Of a stretch of DNA of 64,000 bases, positions 1 through 9,761 are shown one piece after another (the first letter of the stretch is position 1; each line of letters begins with the position of its first letter). The notes beneath the pieces were generated by a model. The model was not told the DNA's origin and did not search any database. It was given only the letters and a program-made list of their open reading frames with translations. The stretch spans positions 35,383,888 through 35,447,887 of the forward strand of contig OY720465.1 of assembly GCA_963082715.1 (NCBI GenBank). Reading direction: 5' to 3'. The translations under genes were made by a program, and so were the position numbers. The DNA comes from Harpalus rubripes (Eukaryota > Arthropoda > Insecta > Coleoptera > Carabidae).

Positions 1-170
1 ATTTGAATTTGTTATCAGTGCCTTAGTGACGTCACATTATTGCTATCTTTCTTGCGCAGCCTACTATAGAAACTGGTGCGAGAAAGATTGCTATAGGTTT
101 CGTTAAAAATCAAATGCAGTTAAACTAAAAACAAATAACACTTTTTAATATTACGAATTGATTATATCTA

Positions 171-667
171 TTAACATACCTAGGAATGTTATGCACATCA
201 TAACTGCCGCAGATGTAAGTTTGAAATTCGAGCTCGTAGAGACATCTAAGGCTTGTTATGATTAATAACATCCGTGGTTTGTTCAATAGTTTATCGGTTT
301 CAGAAAATTAAGACATTATTGATAAATATCATTTTTTGAAATTCTATCATTAATGCTACTTTCAGATTGCTATGGTTAACCGAACAATTATTTTGACATA
401 TTTCAATATGACAAATATTCAAATTATGTGCTTTATTCCTCATGTTTATTACTTTAGAATAAAGTAGACCGTATTTAGAACGATAGGCTAACGTTATCTG
501 TATATAATAATGAAGAGCATTATATTTTCATTTTATTTTCATTTTGTAGACCGCTATTGACAAGTCAGTATGGTAATAATATTACCATACAGATACAGTT
601 ATTACTTAGTTACCAGCCTACTTTTGTACATGTAAACAATGGAATAATATCCTGAAACCGGTAAAAA
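171..667 (+). repeat. Interspersed repeat, family B, copy 1
   Basis: A roughly 495-bp sequence that recurs at 59617-60111 in the same orientation and at 16987-18043 inverted. It starts near TTAACATACCTAGGAATG and ends near CTGAAACCGGTAAA. The copies differ by scattered substitutions and small indels. No coding potential is seen. It is probably a non-autonomous transposon, because the inverted copy interrupts another repeat at a site that is empty elsewhere in the window (compare 53341-53380). Confidence 0.8.
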
Positions 668-689
668 ACTTTCATTCAAAAAATAATAA

Positions 690-1625
690 ATGAGCCTGTT
701 TCACATTTTTCAAAAAGTATTTTAAATGAAAGTTTATGCAATATTTTTCTTATTAATAATTATTTTTTTAATAATTAGTTGTTATTTTCGTAAATAATTA
801 AATACGAATATTGGCGCCAAAAATAGTCATGAAAACCAACCCCCCACTCCTGTGTCGTAGAAGCACATACATTACGTCATTCACAGCCAATAGAAAAACA
901 GTTTTTCCATCACCTTCGTTTATTTTTATTTAGATAAATAAACGTATGCGTTAGTTTGTCACATGTTAATAACAAACTTCTAATTTGACATTTGACGTTG
1001 ACAATTTCTATTATAAATGAGTAATAAAGTAATAATGGCTAATAGAGACTACACTCAAGCTAAGTCGGACAGTTTAATGAAAGTCGATAGCTGGATGGTG
1101 GCTGAATTTATATCAGAAAACGATTGTTTTACTGCTGCCGAAATAAGGGGTGTTAAAGAGTTAAGGTAAAATAAAATGTAAAAACCCAGCTATGAGTTCT
1201 TGACCTACTACTTCCAGCCACAATTTTCTTTTCTTTGCATCTTTTGGCATATTTATAAATTCAATAGTAGGTTTGCTCCTAGCAGCAATTTTGCAAGAAA
1301 GCACTGTATAATACTGTAAATTACGTATTTTATATTGGATTTTTTATTATCTAACACCAACAAAATTAAAAACTTTGACAATATACTTATCATAACACTT
1401 GTAACAAAACACAAAGAACTGACACAAATTGGAGCCCATGAAGATATATGTGTTGTGACGTCACATTCTGTTTCAGATCACATAACTTTTTCAAAATGTT
1501 ATCCAAATTTCAAAAATTAATTGTAAAATATCTAATGGATATTTGCTAATATTTTCAAATTTGAGGCTATTTAAATTATCTTTTTAAATTTAATACTTAG
1601 AAGGCATATAAAAATTCTTGCAACC
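690..1625 (+). repeat. Interspersed repeat, family C (left-hand copy)
   Basis: Segments of this stretch recur at 7600-7812, at 30250-31065 (inverted) and at 54465-54640. Shared landmarks are TTGGCGCC, CACTCCTGTG, AGCCAATAG and, further along, a block around GATCACATAACTTTTTCAAAATG. It probably belongs to one long transposon family whose copies are variously truncated. The possible coding exon at 1017-1165 lies inside it. Confidence 0.6.
1017..1165 (+). CDS. Possible first exon of a transposon-carried gene
   Basis: An open frame starts at ATG 1017 (a second ATG at 1035) and runs for about 49 residues to a good splice donor, AAG|GTAAAA, at 1166; the frame stops at once in the intron. The peptide has the look of real coding sequence, with the core SWMVAEFISENDCFTAAEI then RGVKEL. 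This recalls, from memory only, the N-terminus of insect transposon-associated proteins of the YqaJ/SWIM type, which carry a similar 'F-x-x-x-E-I-x-G-V-K' stretch. It lies inside a dispersed repeat, which favours a mobile-element origin over a host gene. No downstream exon was found. It is not part of the acyl-CoA oxidase gene that follows. Confidence 0.3.
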
Positions 1626-3129
1626 GCCCTATTAGAGTGGAGGACCCTATTTAACTCTGGATCACGTTTAAATATTATAAAATTATTAACTGGATATTAA
1701 GAAATAGAAAAATAATAGAACAATTGTTACAATTCTCCTTGATTACAACAGTCGAATTATTGATTACAATAATATTCCCATTGATTACAATAATGCAAAC
1801 ACTGATTACAATAATGAATTTATTAATTACAATTGAAGAACTATTAGCTAAAAACTTTTATAGATTTCTGTAACTTAATTTAACTTAGAATCATGTTTAA
1901 ATATTAGAAAATTATTTACTGAATGTTAAGTAATAGAAAAATAAACATTGATGAGCAATTATATAATAGACATTTTTATAGCACGTTTTTGTAGAAACGC
2001 CCAGACTTTAAAAAGTAAAAACTTGTGACTAAAATACTTTTGGCGGGAAAACGTTTTATCAAACTGAAAGTACATGTATGGAACTTATATTTATAATTTT
2101 TGGACTATGCTTGTTTTTATCAACAGCTCTTCATTTCAAATGAAATATTTAGAGATTTCAACACCCTTACAACTTAAATTAGTTTAATTTTTTTTCAGTT
2201 TTTCTTGAATTGTTTGTAAAACTTGCTTCATTTTACATTAAAATTTAAAAAAAATATCTTGCTATATGTCATTAGAACTACAAAATATCCATAATTGGCC
2301 TTAATTTATGTTAGTTATTATTTGTATCATAAATAAAATAAAATTAATGCGGGTGGGCCAACAAATGTGAGAAGGGTCTCGTATATTTACAATATTTCAA
2401 TTATTATCAATAATATTGAAGTATAAATTATTACTTTTTGCAACAATTTTTTTAGGTTAATTAAATGTCGATATTTACTTCGCAATATCCGGTAATATCA
2501 TAGTAATAATAACAATAAAATACAACAAACAATGCTACAAATAAAAAATAATTCATCTACCTTGAAAGTCGCCATAATGGATCTCGTATTAGGAACAACA
2601 CAATTTTCTTCGACGATTTTCACAACACATTTTCCATTTTCAGTCACATATTAAACATAAACACACGAACAAAGTCATACAGAGTTTGTTAACAACAATA
2701 TTTATAATTAAATCACTTATATTTCACGAGAATTTATAAAATAATTGTGTGCGAACGCAACAGAATGAATGTTTGTTTACAACTGACAAAATACGATCGG
2801 CCGCGTGGTTGGTTGGCGCGAACAGGCAAAGCCTGGCTTGCTTCGATTCCAAATCCCGGAAAAATAAATATTATTATTGAAGAAATTAATTAATATTTCA
2901 CATGTTAATGTATGAAATGGGATGAAATTTGGTATTTAAGGTTTATAAAAATGCAAGATTCATTTGTTAAATTTTGGGAATAATTGATGAACAATAAATG
3001 ATAGTTTATTTGAAGGTGTTTTCAGTTTTTTAAAAATATTTAATCAAATATCATTTTACAATAATTTATATTGTTATAAAAATGAATATTATTGTATTTA
3101 ACATAATTTTTATTTGAACAATTTTTCAG
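1170..3129. other. Intergenic or intronic AT-rich stretch
   Basis: No supported gene was seen. The stretch includes the 3' part of repeat family C (to about 1625), a cluster of near-repeats of TTGATTACAATAAT around 1735-1830, and AT-rich sequence. Its right part is the intron before the first acyl-CoA oxidase exon in the window. Confidence 0.5.
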
Positions 3130-3341
3130 TTATTACAGAATGTTACCAATGGTTGATTTGTTGGTTATGTTCAGTAACTCACGAATTATTAGAAGAATAC
3201 ACTAAAGCTGGAGCTTGTAATTTTACTGCACGGAATTATGCAAAAGTGTATAGGACTAGTGTTCTTACAAAGGCTTATTGCGAAAATATAGCGATGGAAT
3301 TTTACTATAGAGACATTCAACAATATAGGGGCGATAACGCG
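3130..3341 (+). CDS. ACOX3: ACOX3 exon (first in window)
   Basis: The acceptor is TTTTTCAG at 3122-3129; the donor GTATGT starts at 3342. The exon is entered in phase 1 and left in phase 0 after ...YRGDNA. A second AG at 3137-3138 keeps the same phase and would shorten the exon by nine bases. The choice of the first AG rests on its longer pyrimidine tract. Confidence 0.85.
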
Positions 3342-6300
3342 GTATGTACATTATTTAATTTTAACCCTTTGAGTCCCAATGCAACATATACAGAGTGTTG
3401 ACGCGATAACGGAACATAGGATTTTTAAATGTAAAATCATATTGTCGTAATTTCTGGCTCCCCTATTTATTTTTGGTAAAAAAGCTTCAAATAAAAGTTG
3501 TAGAGCATAAAATTCTACATCAGAATCAATAAACAAAATTAATTTGCATGCACTATAACGGCTGTAATTAAGTATGAAAATGTTGAAATCCCAAAAATAC
3601 CGATAGCCATGGAATTCTTTATTTATTTAATTGCGTAGGCTTCCACAGTCTGAGTCATGAGAAATATTCGTTTTCCGGGAATGGACTGTGTCATATTTTA
3701 AGTCAGAGCTCAACGTTTCGCCCGCAGTCATATGGAGCATCTTCAGGGGCAAGGGGGATAGTACTGTCTTAAACAAGGTTACCCGACGTGTCAACCGCGC
3801 TAGAGGCCGAGTTTAAGCAACAAGAGGGGGAGACTCAGTTTACAAGGTTACCCGACGTGTAAACCACGCTAGAGGCCAAATAAACCAAGTGACGAAAGGA
3901 AGGCCGAGAAGACAGTTATATACTAATCTAAAGATACGGTAGATGAGCAAAGCTAATGAGGACCAATGGGAATCGAGTTCGTAATGGTAGATTGGGCGTG
4001 TCGTGTTCCGAGAATCACCGGTTTCCACATGTGGCTCAAGAAATAGCCATCATCCCGATTGATGTTATTAGGATGTTTCCATATTTCTAAAGTTTCCCTG
4101 TATTTACGTCTGTAAGACTCAGGGACAGGAGCTAAAATGCGGGAATTTTCAAATAACATGTTATGTCCTGTGTTGTGTTGGTATTCTGCGACCGCAGATG
4201 TTAATACCATACCATTACGCAGACAGCGTTTGTGTTGACAATCTAGTGTGAACAAGTTTCACCTATGTATACTGTGCCGCAAGAACAAGGAATACTATAA
4301 ACACCGGGTGACGACAAGGGTTCGCGTTTATCTTTAGTTTGGGGGAGTATTTCAATCTACCATTACGAACTCGATTCCCATTGGTCTTCATTAGCTTTGC
4401 TCATCTACCGTATCTTTAGATTAGTATATAACTGTCTTCTCGGCCTTCCTTCGTCACTTGGTTTATTTGGCCTCTAGCGTGGTTTACACGTCGGGTAACC
4501 TTGTAAACTAAGTCTCCCCCTCTTGTTGCTTAAACTCGGCCTCTAGCGTGGTTGACACGTCGGGTAACCTTGTTTAACACAGTACTATCCCCCTTGCTCC
4601 TGAAGATGCCCCATACGACTGCGAGCGAAACGTTGAGCTCTGACTCAAAATATGACACAGTCCATTCCCGGAAAACTAATATTTCTCATGTTTATTTATT
4701 TATTTATTTATTTATATGTTTCTAGTTGTATACCGTATTAGACCAACTGGGTAGACTTTATGGTCTTTGGTCTTTAGATAAACATTTGATATATTTATAC
4801 GAAGGCGGATTCTGCACTGGACCCGGTTTAGCAAGAAGAATAAAAGAAGCCGTACTACGTTTATGTGGCGACCTTAAACCCAGTATGCTGGGTGTAATAG
4901 ACGCTTTAGCACCGCCTGATTATGTTTTGAATAGCGTTATCGCCAAAGCCAATGGACAGGTAAGCATTATATTTACATATTTATATCGCACGGTGCTAAA
5001 TCTGGCGAGCGCGCGGGGCAGGGAATATCGCCAACTTCTTCAAGAACTGGGGCAAAAAAACATCATATTTACATATTTATGTCGCACGGTGCTAAATCTG
5101 GCGTGTGCGCGGGGCAGGGAATATCGCCAATTTCTTCAAAAATTGGGGCAAAAAAATTTGAAACAGGTTCACACACCCTCAGAATTAATAGTAACTACCC
5201 GATTTTCCTTCGTCGATGTTTTCGGGTGTCCATGGTTGTTAATGTCCTTTCCTGATAACAGATTCTGTTTCCCTAAAGCTTTTTAACAACAACGTAAACG
5301 ATTTTCGGACTAGAAATGCTTGGGGAGGGGGTATTTGGAATCGAATACTAAATGCGCGCTGGATGTAGGCTTCCACGGCAAAAGCGCGTTGCTCGTTTTT
5401 CCATATTATGAAGGAACTTCCCATCTATATGCCTCCATAGATAACACCCCCCACCTTTTTACAACTTCTACTCACTTGTATATATATACAGGTGTTCCAG
5501 GACGAGCTTACGCTATCATTATTTTAAAAACTATTCAATATTATTATGCGAAATTTGGTATCTAGGGGTTTTCCGATATGCCCGTTTCAACTAAAATATT
5601 TTCAAAGCAGTAGCACTTCCGGTTTAAACGGAAGTAGACTCTAACTTTCTTATTTTAAATGGAATGCTATATTTTTTATTTTACCATTGAATTCAGCAGA
5701 AAATTTTACATATGAAACCATAAAAAAAATTTACTCATGATCAACCACTTCCGGCGTAATTCAGCTTTTTTAATTTTTTATCTGAAAACCGCCACTTCTG
5801 TATCACTCTATAACTCGAGAACGGAACCGAATTTCTATAATCTGTAAAAAAAGTTTTATAAAGAAAGCGTTTGTTTACAATATTATAAATTAATAATCGA
5901 CAATTTTTGAAAATTGTAATTTCTACGTGAACATGAAGTTGAAGTTCACAAAATTCAAAAAACTCAATTTTTTAAATGGAACACCCCATTTTTATTACGT
6001 AATTGAATTCTTCGTTAAAAAATAAGGGTAGTTTGTGTAGCATGTCCTATGTTGAAAGTTGATAGATTTTTAGTAAAATGGAAAATATTTAAATTGCATG
6101 TGTTAGTTTAGTTGGCTATGAACAAAAAACCCGTGGATACCTCGTTCGAAACATTTGCATCTATCCCTTACATTAAAGGATAATAACATTTTTTGTTAAT
6201 TTCTCTGTTAATTATAAAAATAAAGTATTACTATTTTATATCATTGTAAAGCTAAAAAATTATCTTTTCAATGGGGTAACTTTCCAATATGGCGTCCATA

Positions 6301-6776
6301 TAAAAATTAAAACTTTGACATCAATCCTCGACAACCAACATTGATAAAAAAATTGAGCATCGCCAGTCGAAAGAACATAAAAAAGTGCCTTAAAGATGTG
6401 CAAACCAAAATCCAGTATAATTTCACACTTCGAAGTTATTTGCAAAAATAAAAAAGTGCAAAATTTACATTTTCGCCTATATCTAGTGACCTATGCATTT
6501 GTTCGCAAATAACAAAATACCATTGAAATGGCCTCCTAATGGGGCAAGTTTTGTCTAATTTAACCGACCTCGTAGCTCTTACGGTTCTCGAGATCCCAAT
6601 GCATTCGTACCTTAAATGGGACACTCTGTATTGTTTACATTTTTTTTGTGTAGCTTTACCAAAACATCGAGTCAGAATTCTTCCAGAACGAGGCTAACCT
6701 CTCCCGAGCGACCTGGTGGAAAGAAATCGTGGAACCCAACGCCCCAGATATTCGGCGTTTGGTGTCGAAATTGTAA
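3130..6776 (+). CDS. ACOX3: Peroxisomal acyl-CoA oxidase, ACOX3 type (C-terminal three exons)
   Basis: This FAD enzyme family catalyses the first, H2O2-producing step of peroxisomal beta-oxidation, turning acyl-CoA into trans-2-enoyl-CoA. Three exons join in frame (3130-3341, 4726-4959, 6654-6776) and give 188 residues of the C-terminal helical domain. Recognisable family stretches are ECYQWLICWL, then NFTARN in exon 1; GRLYGLWSLDKH, YEGGFCTGPG and DALAPPDYVLNS in exon 2; and ATWWKEI in exon 3. The last residues are SKL and a stop, the canonical PTS1 peroxisomal import signal. All junctions are GT-AG. The 5' part, with the FAD and acyl-CoA binding domains, lies upstream of the window. The introns hold a Penelope-type foldback (3657-4690) and a decayed mariner (4963-5430); neither touches an exon, so the gene looks functional. 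Confidence 0.92.
3390..3600 (+). repeat. Half copy of the foldback family seen at 9217-9760
   Basis: The stretch with AAAGCTTCAAATAAAAG, CATAAAATTCTACATCAGAATC and AATATCG/AATACCGATAGCCAT resembles one arm of the inverted-repeat element at 9217-9760. Only one arm is present here. Confidence 0.5.
3706..3750 (-). ncRNA. Hammerhead ribozyme-like motif (left arm)
   Basis: Read on the minus strand: core CTGAAGA, a stem II closed by GCTC/GGGC, then GAAACGTT. The GAAA is followed by the self-complementary ACGT (a stem III that would need dimer formation) and a U cleavage position. Stem I (GCCC/GAGC) has one mismatch. Confidence 0.6.
3953..4350 (-). pseudogene. Penelope-like element GIY-YIG endonuclease fragment
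   Basis: Minus-strand translation gives GVYSIPCSCGTVYIGET, the N-terminal GIY-YIG nuclease signature with the Cys pair typical of Penelope-like elements, from about 4310. It is followed by a TAG and a frameshift near 4255, then a second open frame with SAVAEY, NTGHNM, RETLEIWKH and NNINRDDGYFLS, the family's conserved C-terminal block. The reverse-transcriptase domain is absent. It lies in the unpaired centre of the foldback, so this is a dead retroelement tail carried by the structure. Confidence 0.8.
4595..4640 (+). ncRNA. Hammerhead ribozyme-like motif (right arm)
   Basis: Stem I GCTC (4596-4599) pairs with GAGC (4635-4638). Core CTGAAGA is at 4600-4606, stem II spans about 4607-4626 (one mismatch), and GAAA is at 4627-4630, then CGTT. 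All invariant core bases of the type I hammerhead fold are present. Confidence 0.65.
4726..4959 (+). CDS. ACOX3: ACOX3 exon (second in window)
   Basis: The acceptor TTTCTAG is at 4719-4725 and the donor CAG|GTAAGC at 4960. The exon has 78 codons, phase 0 at both ends. It encodes the block from LYTVLDQLGRLYGLWSL to KANGQ, the best conserved part of the C-terminal domain. Confidence 0.92.
4963..5430 (-). pseudogene. Decayed mariner transposase remnant with internal duplication
   Basis: Minus-strand translation shows an N-terminal helix stretch NEQRAFAVEAY then QRAF (5330-5410), and near 4985-5020 the catalytic-region sequence CPARSPDLAPCD. The ends of a mariner transposase are therefore present with the middle lost. 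A block of about 96 bp (4964-5060, copy at 5063-5158) that holds the SPDLAPCD stretch occurs twice in tandem. It has stops and frameshifts and lies in the ACOX3 intron. It resembles the intact DD41D element at 51467-52762 but is a different, older lineage. Confidence 0.65.
5431..6653. other. ACOX3 last intron: repeat-rich, no gene seen
   Basis: The stretch holds CACTTCCGG-type repeat fragments (near 5606 and 5745) and a block from about 6250 to 6640 that recurs in diverged form at 26760-26960, ending in GGGACACTCTGTAT / AGGACACTCTGTAT. No coding sequence is supported. Confidence 0.5.
6654..6776 (+). CDS. ACOX3: ACOX3 terminal exon with PTS1 signal
   Basis: The acceptor is TTTTTTTTGTGTAG at 6640-6653. 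Forty codons and TAA at 6774-6776 follow. It encodes LYQNIESEFF ... ATWWKEI ... VSKL. The terminal SKL tripeptide is the textbook peroxisome-targeting signal. Confidence 0.93.
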   Translation, partial: LYQNIESEFFQNEANLSRATWWKEIVEPNAPDIRRLVSKL

Positions 6777-7014
6777 ACGTCCCTATTTACGCCCCTAAAA
6801 TACCTACGAGCATAAATGCGCGCCCCGTACCCAGTACTAAGTGCCTTAGATCTGAATTTGTTGTCTGGACATTGTAAAATTTTATGTTAAAGGGAACTAC
6901 AGCATTTACAAAAATATATTAAATTATATATGTACACTAATTTTTATATAGTCGAGTTATATTTTGTATTGTTCAATACAGTTTGTGATGTATCGATTAT
7001 GAGAATTTGTGGTC

Positions 7015-7020
7015 AATAAA
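7015..7020 (+). promoter_or_regulatory. ACOX3 polyadenylation signal
   Basis: AATAAA lies 239 bases after the stop codon. It is the first clear signal in the 3' UTR; cleavage would fall near 7035-7045, just before a repeat fragment beginning TTTTTACCTCCCG. Confidence 0.7.
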
Positions 7021-7599
7021 ACATTCATATTTCATTATAATTATAGTTTTATTTTTACCTCCCGCTACCCTTACCACGTTTTAAGGTCCCTAGAAGTCTT
7101 GATCAATAAATAAAACCAACTACATTGGAAACCCTTTCGGTAAACATTAAAAAAACCCGATTGTGTAAACAATATATCATTTGAAATATACAAAAATATT
7201 TCTTGTACTCACTTTGAGATATAGGTTAAGTTTCACAAGAACTCGAAGCTGGAAATTTGCAGATTTACACTTTAAAGTTTCTTAAGCACAATAGTTCGGC
7301 ACTAAATTCTACTTTTATTAAAGTTTTTCACAAACTAATAACGTAAAATACCAAGAAAGCACATTTAAGTATGAACACCTCAAAAGACAAACTACCACTG
7401 TTATAGTTATAGTATAGTAAACAATAACAAATGAATTGCACAACAGGTAACACGCGCCATGTCACAGCCTATTATTATTATATTAATAAGTGTCAAATAT
7501 TTTTTATTATTTTAGTTCATAATAATTATTTACTTAATCAATATAACAATAATTATCAAAATAAAAATGTGTTTTCATAATGTACCTACCTAACCCCTA

Positions 7600-7812
7600 A
7601 GTTAAATCACATTTCTCAAAAAGTATTTACAATTAAAGTTTATGCTTTTTATATTAATAAAAAATTAATAATAATTTCTTTTCGTACATAATTAAATAAA
7701 AAGATTGGCGCTGGAAATAGTAATGAAAAAAACTCCCCACTCCTGTGACGTCAAAGTACATACAGCACGTCATTTACAGCCAATAGGAAAACAGTTTGTC
7801 TATCACCTACAT
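7600..7812 (+). repeat. Interspersed repeat, family C, fragment
   Basis: It matches 690-910 with scattered changes (ATTGGCGC, ACTCCCCACTCCTGTGACG, AGCCAATAGG). It ends where the hAT MITE at 7813 has inserted. Confidence 0.65.
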
Positions 7813-7993
7813 CAGTGTTTCCCAAACTGTGGGGCGCGCCCCTGAAAAGGGTGCAAAATTTTCCAAGGGGGGCGCGAAACAAAGTTAATTAATTATTTTC
7901 GGTTCAAAAACTACTGGAAAGGTAGAGTTAGGGGCGCGAAGAATTTTTGAAGCCTAAAGGGGGACGTGAGGTAAAAAAGTTTGGGAAACACTG
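7813..7993. mobile_element. hAT-type MITE, 181 bp, with 8-bp target duplication
   Basis: Ends are CAGTGTTTCCCAAACT and AGTTTGGGAAACACTG, perfect 16-bp inverted repeats. Flanks are ACCTACAT (7805-7812) and ACCTACAT (7994-8001), an exact 8-bp duplication as made by hAT transposases. No coding sequence. Confidence 0.93.
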
Positions 7994-8144
7994 ACCTACA
8001 TTATATATATATAAAGGTAAAATCCGTTTCCACGACTTGATTCACACGTCATCGCAGAGGCGTAACTAGAAATTAAGGCGCCTATGGCCACTCAAAAAAT
8101 GCGCCTTTTATAAGTTCACGCGTGTAAAATAAAAAGATCTAGAT

Positions 8145-8859
8145 CTGATGTGGACACCACACGACTTCCTTGTACGCAAGACCAATATGAAGTATAGACC
8201 CAATTATAAAATTGCACGTATTTGACGTAATTTGACATTAACATCTATTTTTTTTATTTTTTTGTTTTTTTTTGTCCTAATCCATAGCAAGCTTCATTAC
8301 AAAAACCAAAAAGTATATGTTTTAAATTTACATATCTCCCTTATACAAAGGGCTAATTTAATAATACTTGATGTGCTAGACGCAGAATTGAATTCTCTTT
8401 AAACTATTATTTGAAGCATTTATTTCTAAAATCAAAATGAAACCATTTTATTCAAGAAAAACTGTTAACAACTTCAGGTAATATATCACTTCCGGTTAGC
8501 CTGTTTTAACCAAAATTTACTATGTTATTCCAATTGACATAAAAGTCTTATATATCAAATTTGAAAAGTTTTGGATTATATTTTAAAATAGTTTTTATTA
8601 AAATCTATTATAGGCTACAAATAAAGTACCATTTCTGGAAATTATGTAATGACCAAAAAGGGAGGTGTGCAACTAGATGTTATAGCAGTCCTAAATACAA
8701 AATTTCAACTTTCTATGGCTTACTGTTTTTGAGTTATGCGAGATACGTACGTACGTACAGACATCACGACGAAATTAGTCAAAATGGATATTTCCGTTGA
8801 AATCTGAAAACCGAAATTTTTCGCGATTACAATACTTCTTTTACTTTGTACAAGGAAGT
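8145..8859 (+). mobile_element. CTGATG-family element
   Basis: It begins CTGATGTGGACACCACACGACTTCCTTGTAC and ends TTGTACAAGGAAGT followed by an A run. The subterminal ACTTCCTTGTAC and the terminal GTACAAGGAAGT are inverted. The close relative at 32922-33575 has the same interior. Confidence 0.75.
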
Positions 8860-9216
8860 AAAAAATGGTGGAATCCCCTAACTAATAGTATGACCAATAT
8901 TGTGTCAATTTCGTTATTCATCAAAATTCGAAGTATAAAAAGTTATTCAACAATAATTTTTATTGTCTAAAAGCAATATGTAGCATTAATTGTCGAAAAT
9001 CTTAGAAACACCATCTTTGCAATAGCAAAATGCACAATATGTATAATCCCAAGAATTTACAAAATTCCCAGTACAAATTATTATCGACGCTAAAATCACT
9101 CGTGACCGCGGTTACAATATCGTTTCTATTTCATATTTTGCCGTTGGTTAGACGAAGATAGCGTATACTCGTTTGAAAATCCAACGATAATGAGATAGCC
9201 AATAAAAGTCTCATAT

Positions 9217-9761
9217 ATACCGTGTGTCTGTCTTAAAAGTGTACATAGGAGATTAATATGGGAAATCAGGTTTTTGCAATTTGCTGCTCGCCTAATTATT
9301 TTAAGCAGAAACGCGTCAAATAAAAGTTTTAGGCCATAAAATTCTGCATCTAAATCAATAAACAGAATTACCTTTACATGCTTTGTAACGACAGAAATTA
9401 ATTATGAAAATGTCGGAAATTACGTTGAAAATATCGACAGCCATAGAATCTGTCACAACGTAAGTTAACTTATTTGACGTTTCTGATAATATGATAAAAC
9501 GTCAAGCATTTATTTATTTTTTGTTCAATTCCATAACTGTCGATATTTTCAAGGTAATTTTCGACATTTTCATAATTAAATTCTGTCGTTACAAAGCATG
9601 TAAAGGTAATTATGTCTATTGATTTAGATGCAGAATTTTATTCCCTAAAACTTTTATTTGACGCGTTTTTGCTTAAAATAATTAGGCGAGCAGGAAATTG
9701 CAAAAAACTGGTGTCCCATGAAAATCTCCTATGTATACCTTTAAGACAGACACACGGTATG
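9217..9761. mobile_element. Foldback element with arms of about 200 bp
   Basis: The left arm (9217-9440) and right arm (about 9535-9761) are inverse copies: ATACCGTGTGTCTGTCTTAA at the left, TTAAGACAGACACACGGTAT at the right. Internal landmarks are CATAAAATTCTGCATC and its inverse. The right end is interrupted by the hAT element at 9762. Its single short open frame is arm sequence, not a gene. Confidence 0.8.

Larger units (their letters stand above)
3640..4690. mobile_element. Penelope-type inverted-repeat (foldback) element, long form
   Basis: The two arms, about 3640-3995 and 4352-4690, are near-perfect inverse copies. Each runs from GAGAAATATTCGTTTTCCGG through a hammerhead-like core and the motif ACCCGACGTG to a block beginning AATCTACCATTACGAACTC. 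The 350-bp centre holds a broken GIY-YIG endonuclease fragment of Penelope-like type on the minus strand. Penelope-like elements are known to carry hammerhead motifs and to insert with inverted end duplications, which fits. A compact 398-bp relative without the centre is at 36548-36945. It sits inside an ACOX3 intron. Confidence 0.8.

Noticed and set aside
2566..2660. Minus-strand first exon starting MATFK with donor GTAGAT
   Set aside because: The coding part would be five codons and nothing supports a downstream exon. The CpG-rich flank near 2750-2850 is suggestive but not enough.
3953..4255. Host gene on the minus strand in the ACOX3 intron
   Set aside because: It is the GIY-YIG tail of a Penelope-like element inside a foldback, with a frameshift and stop.
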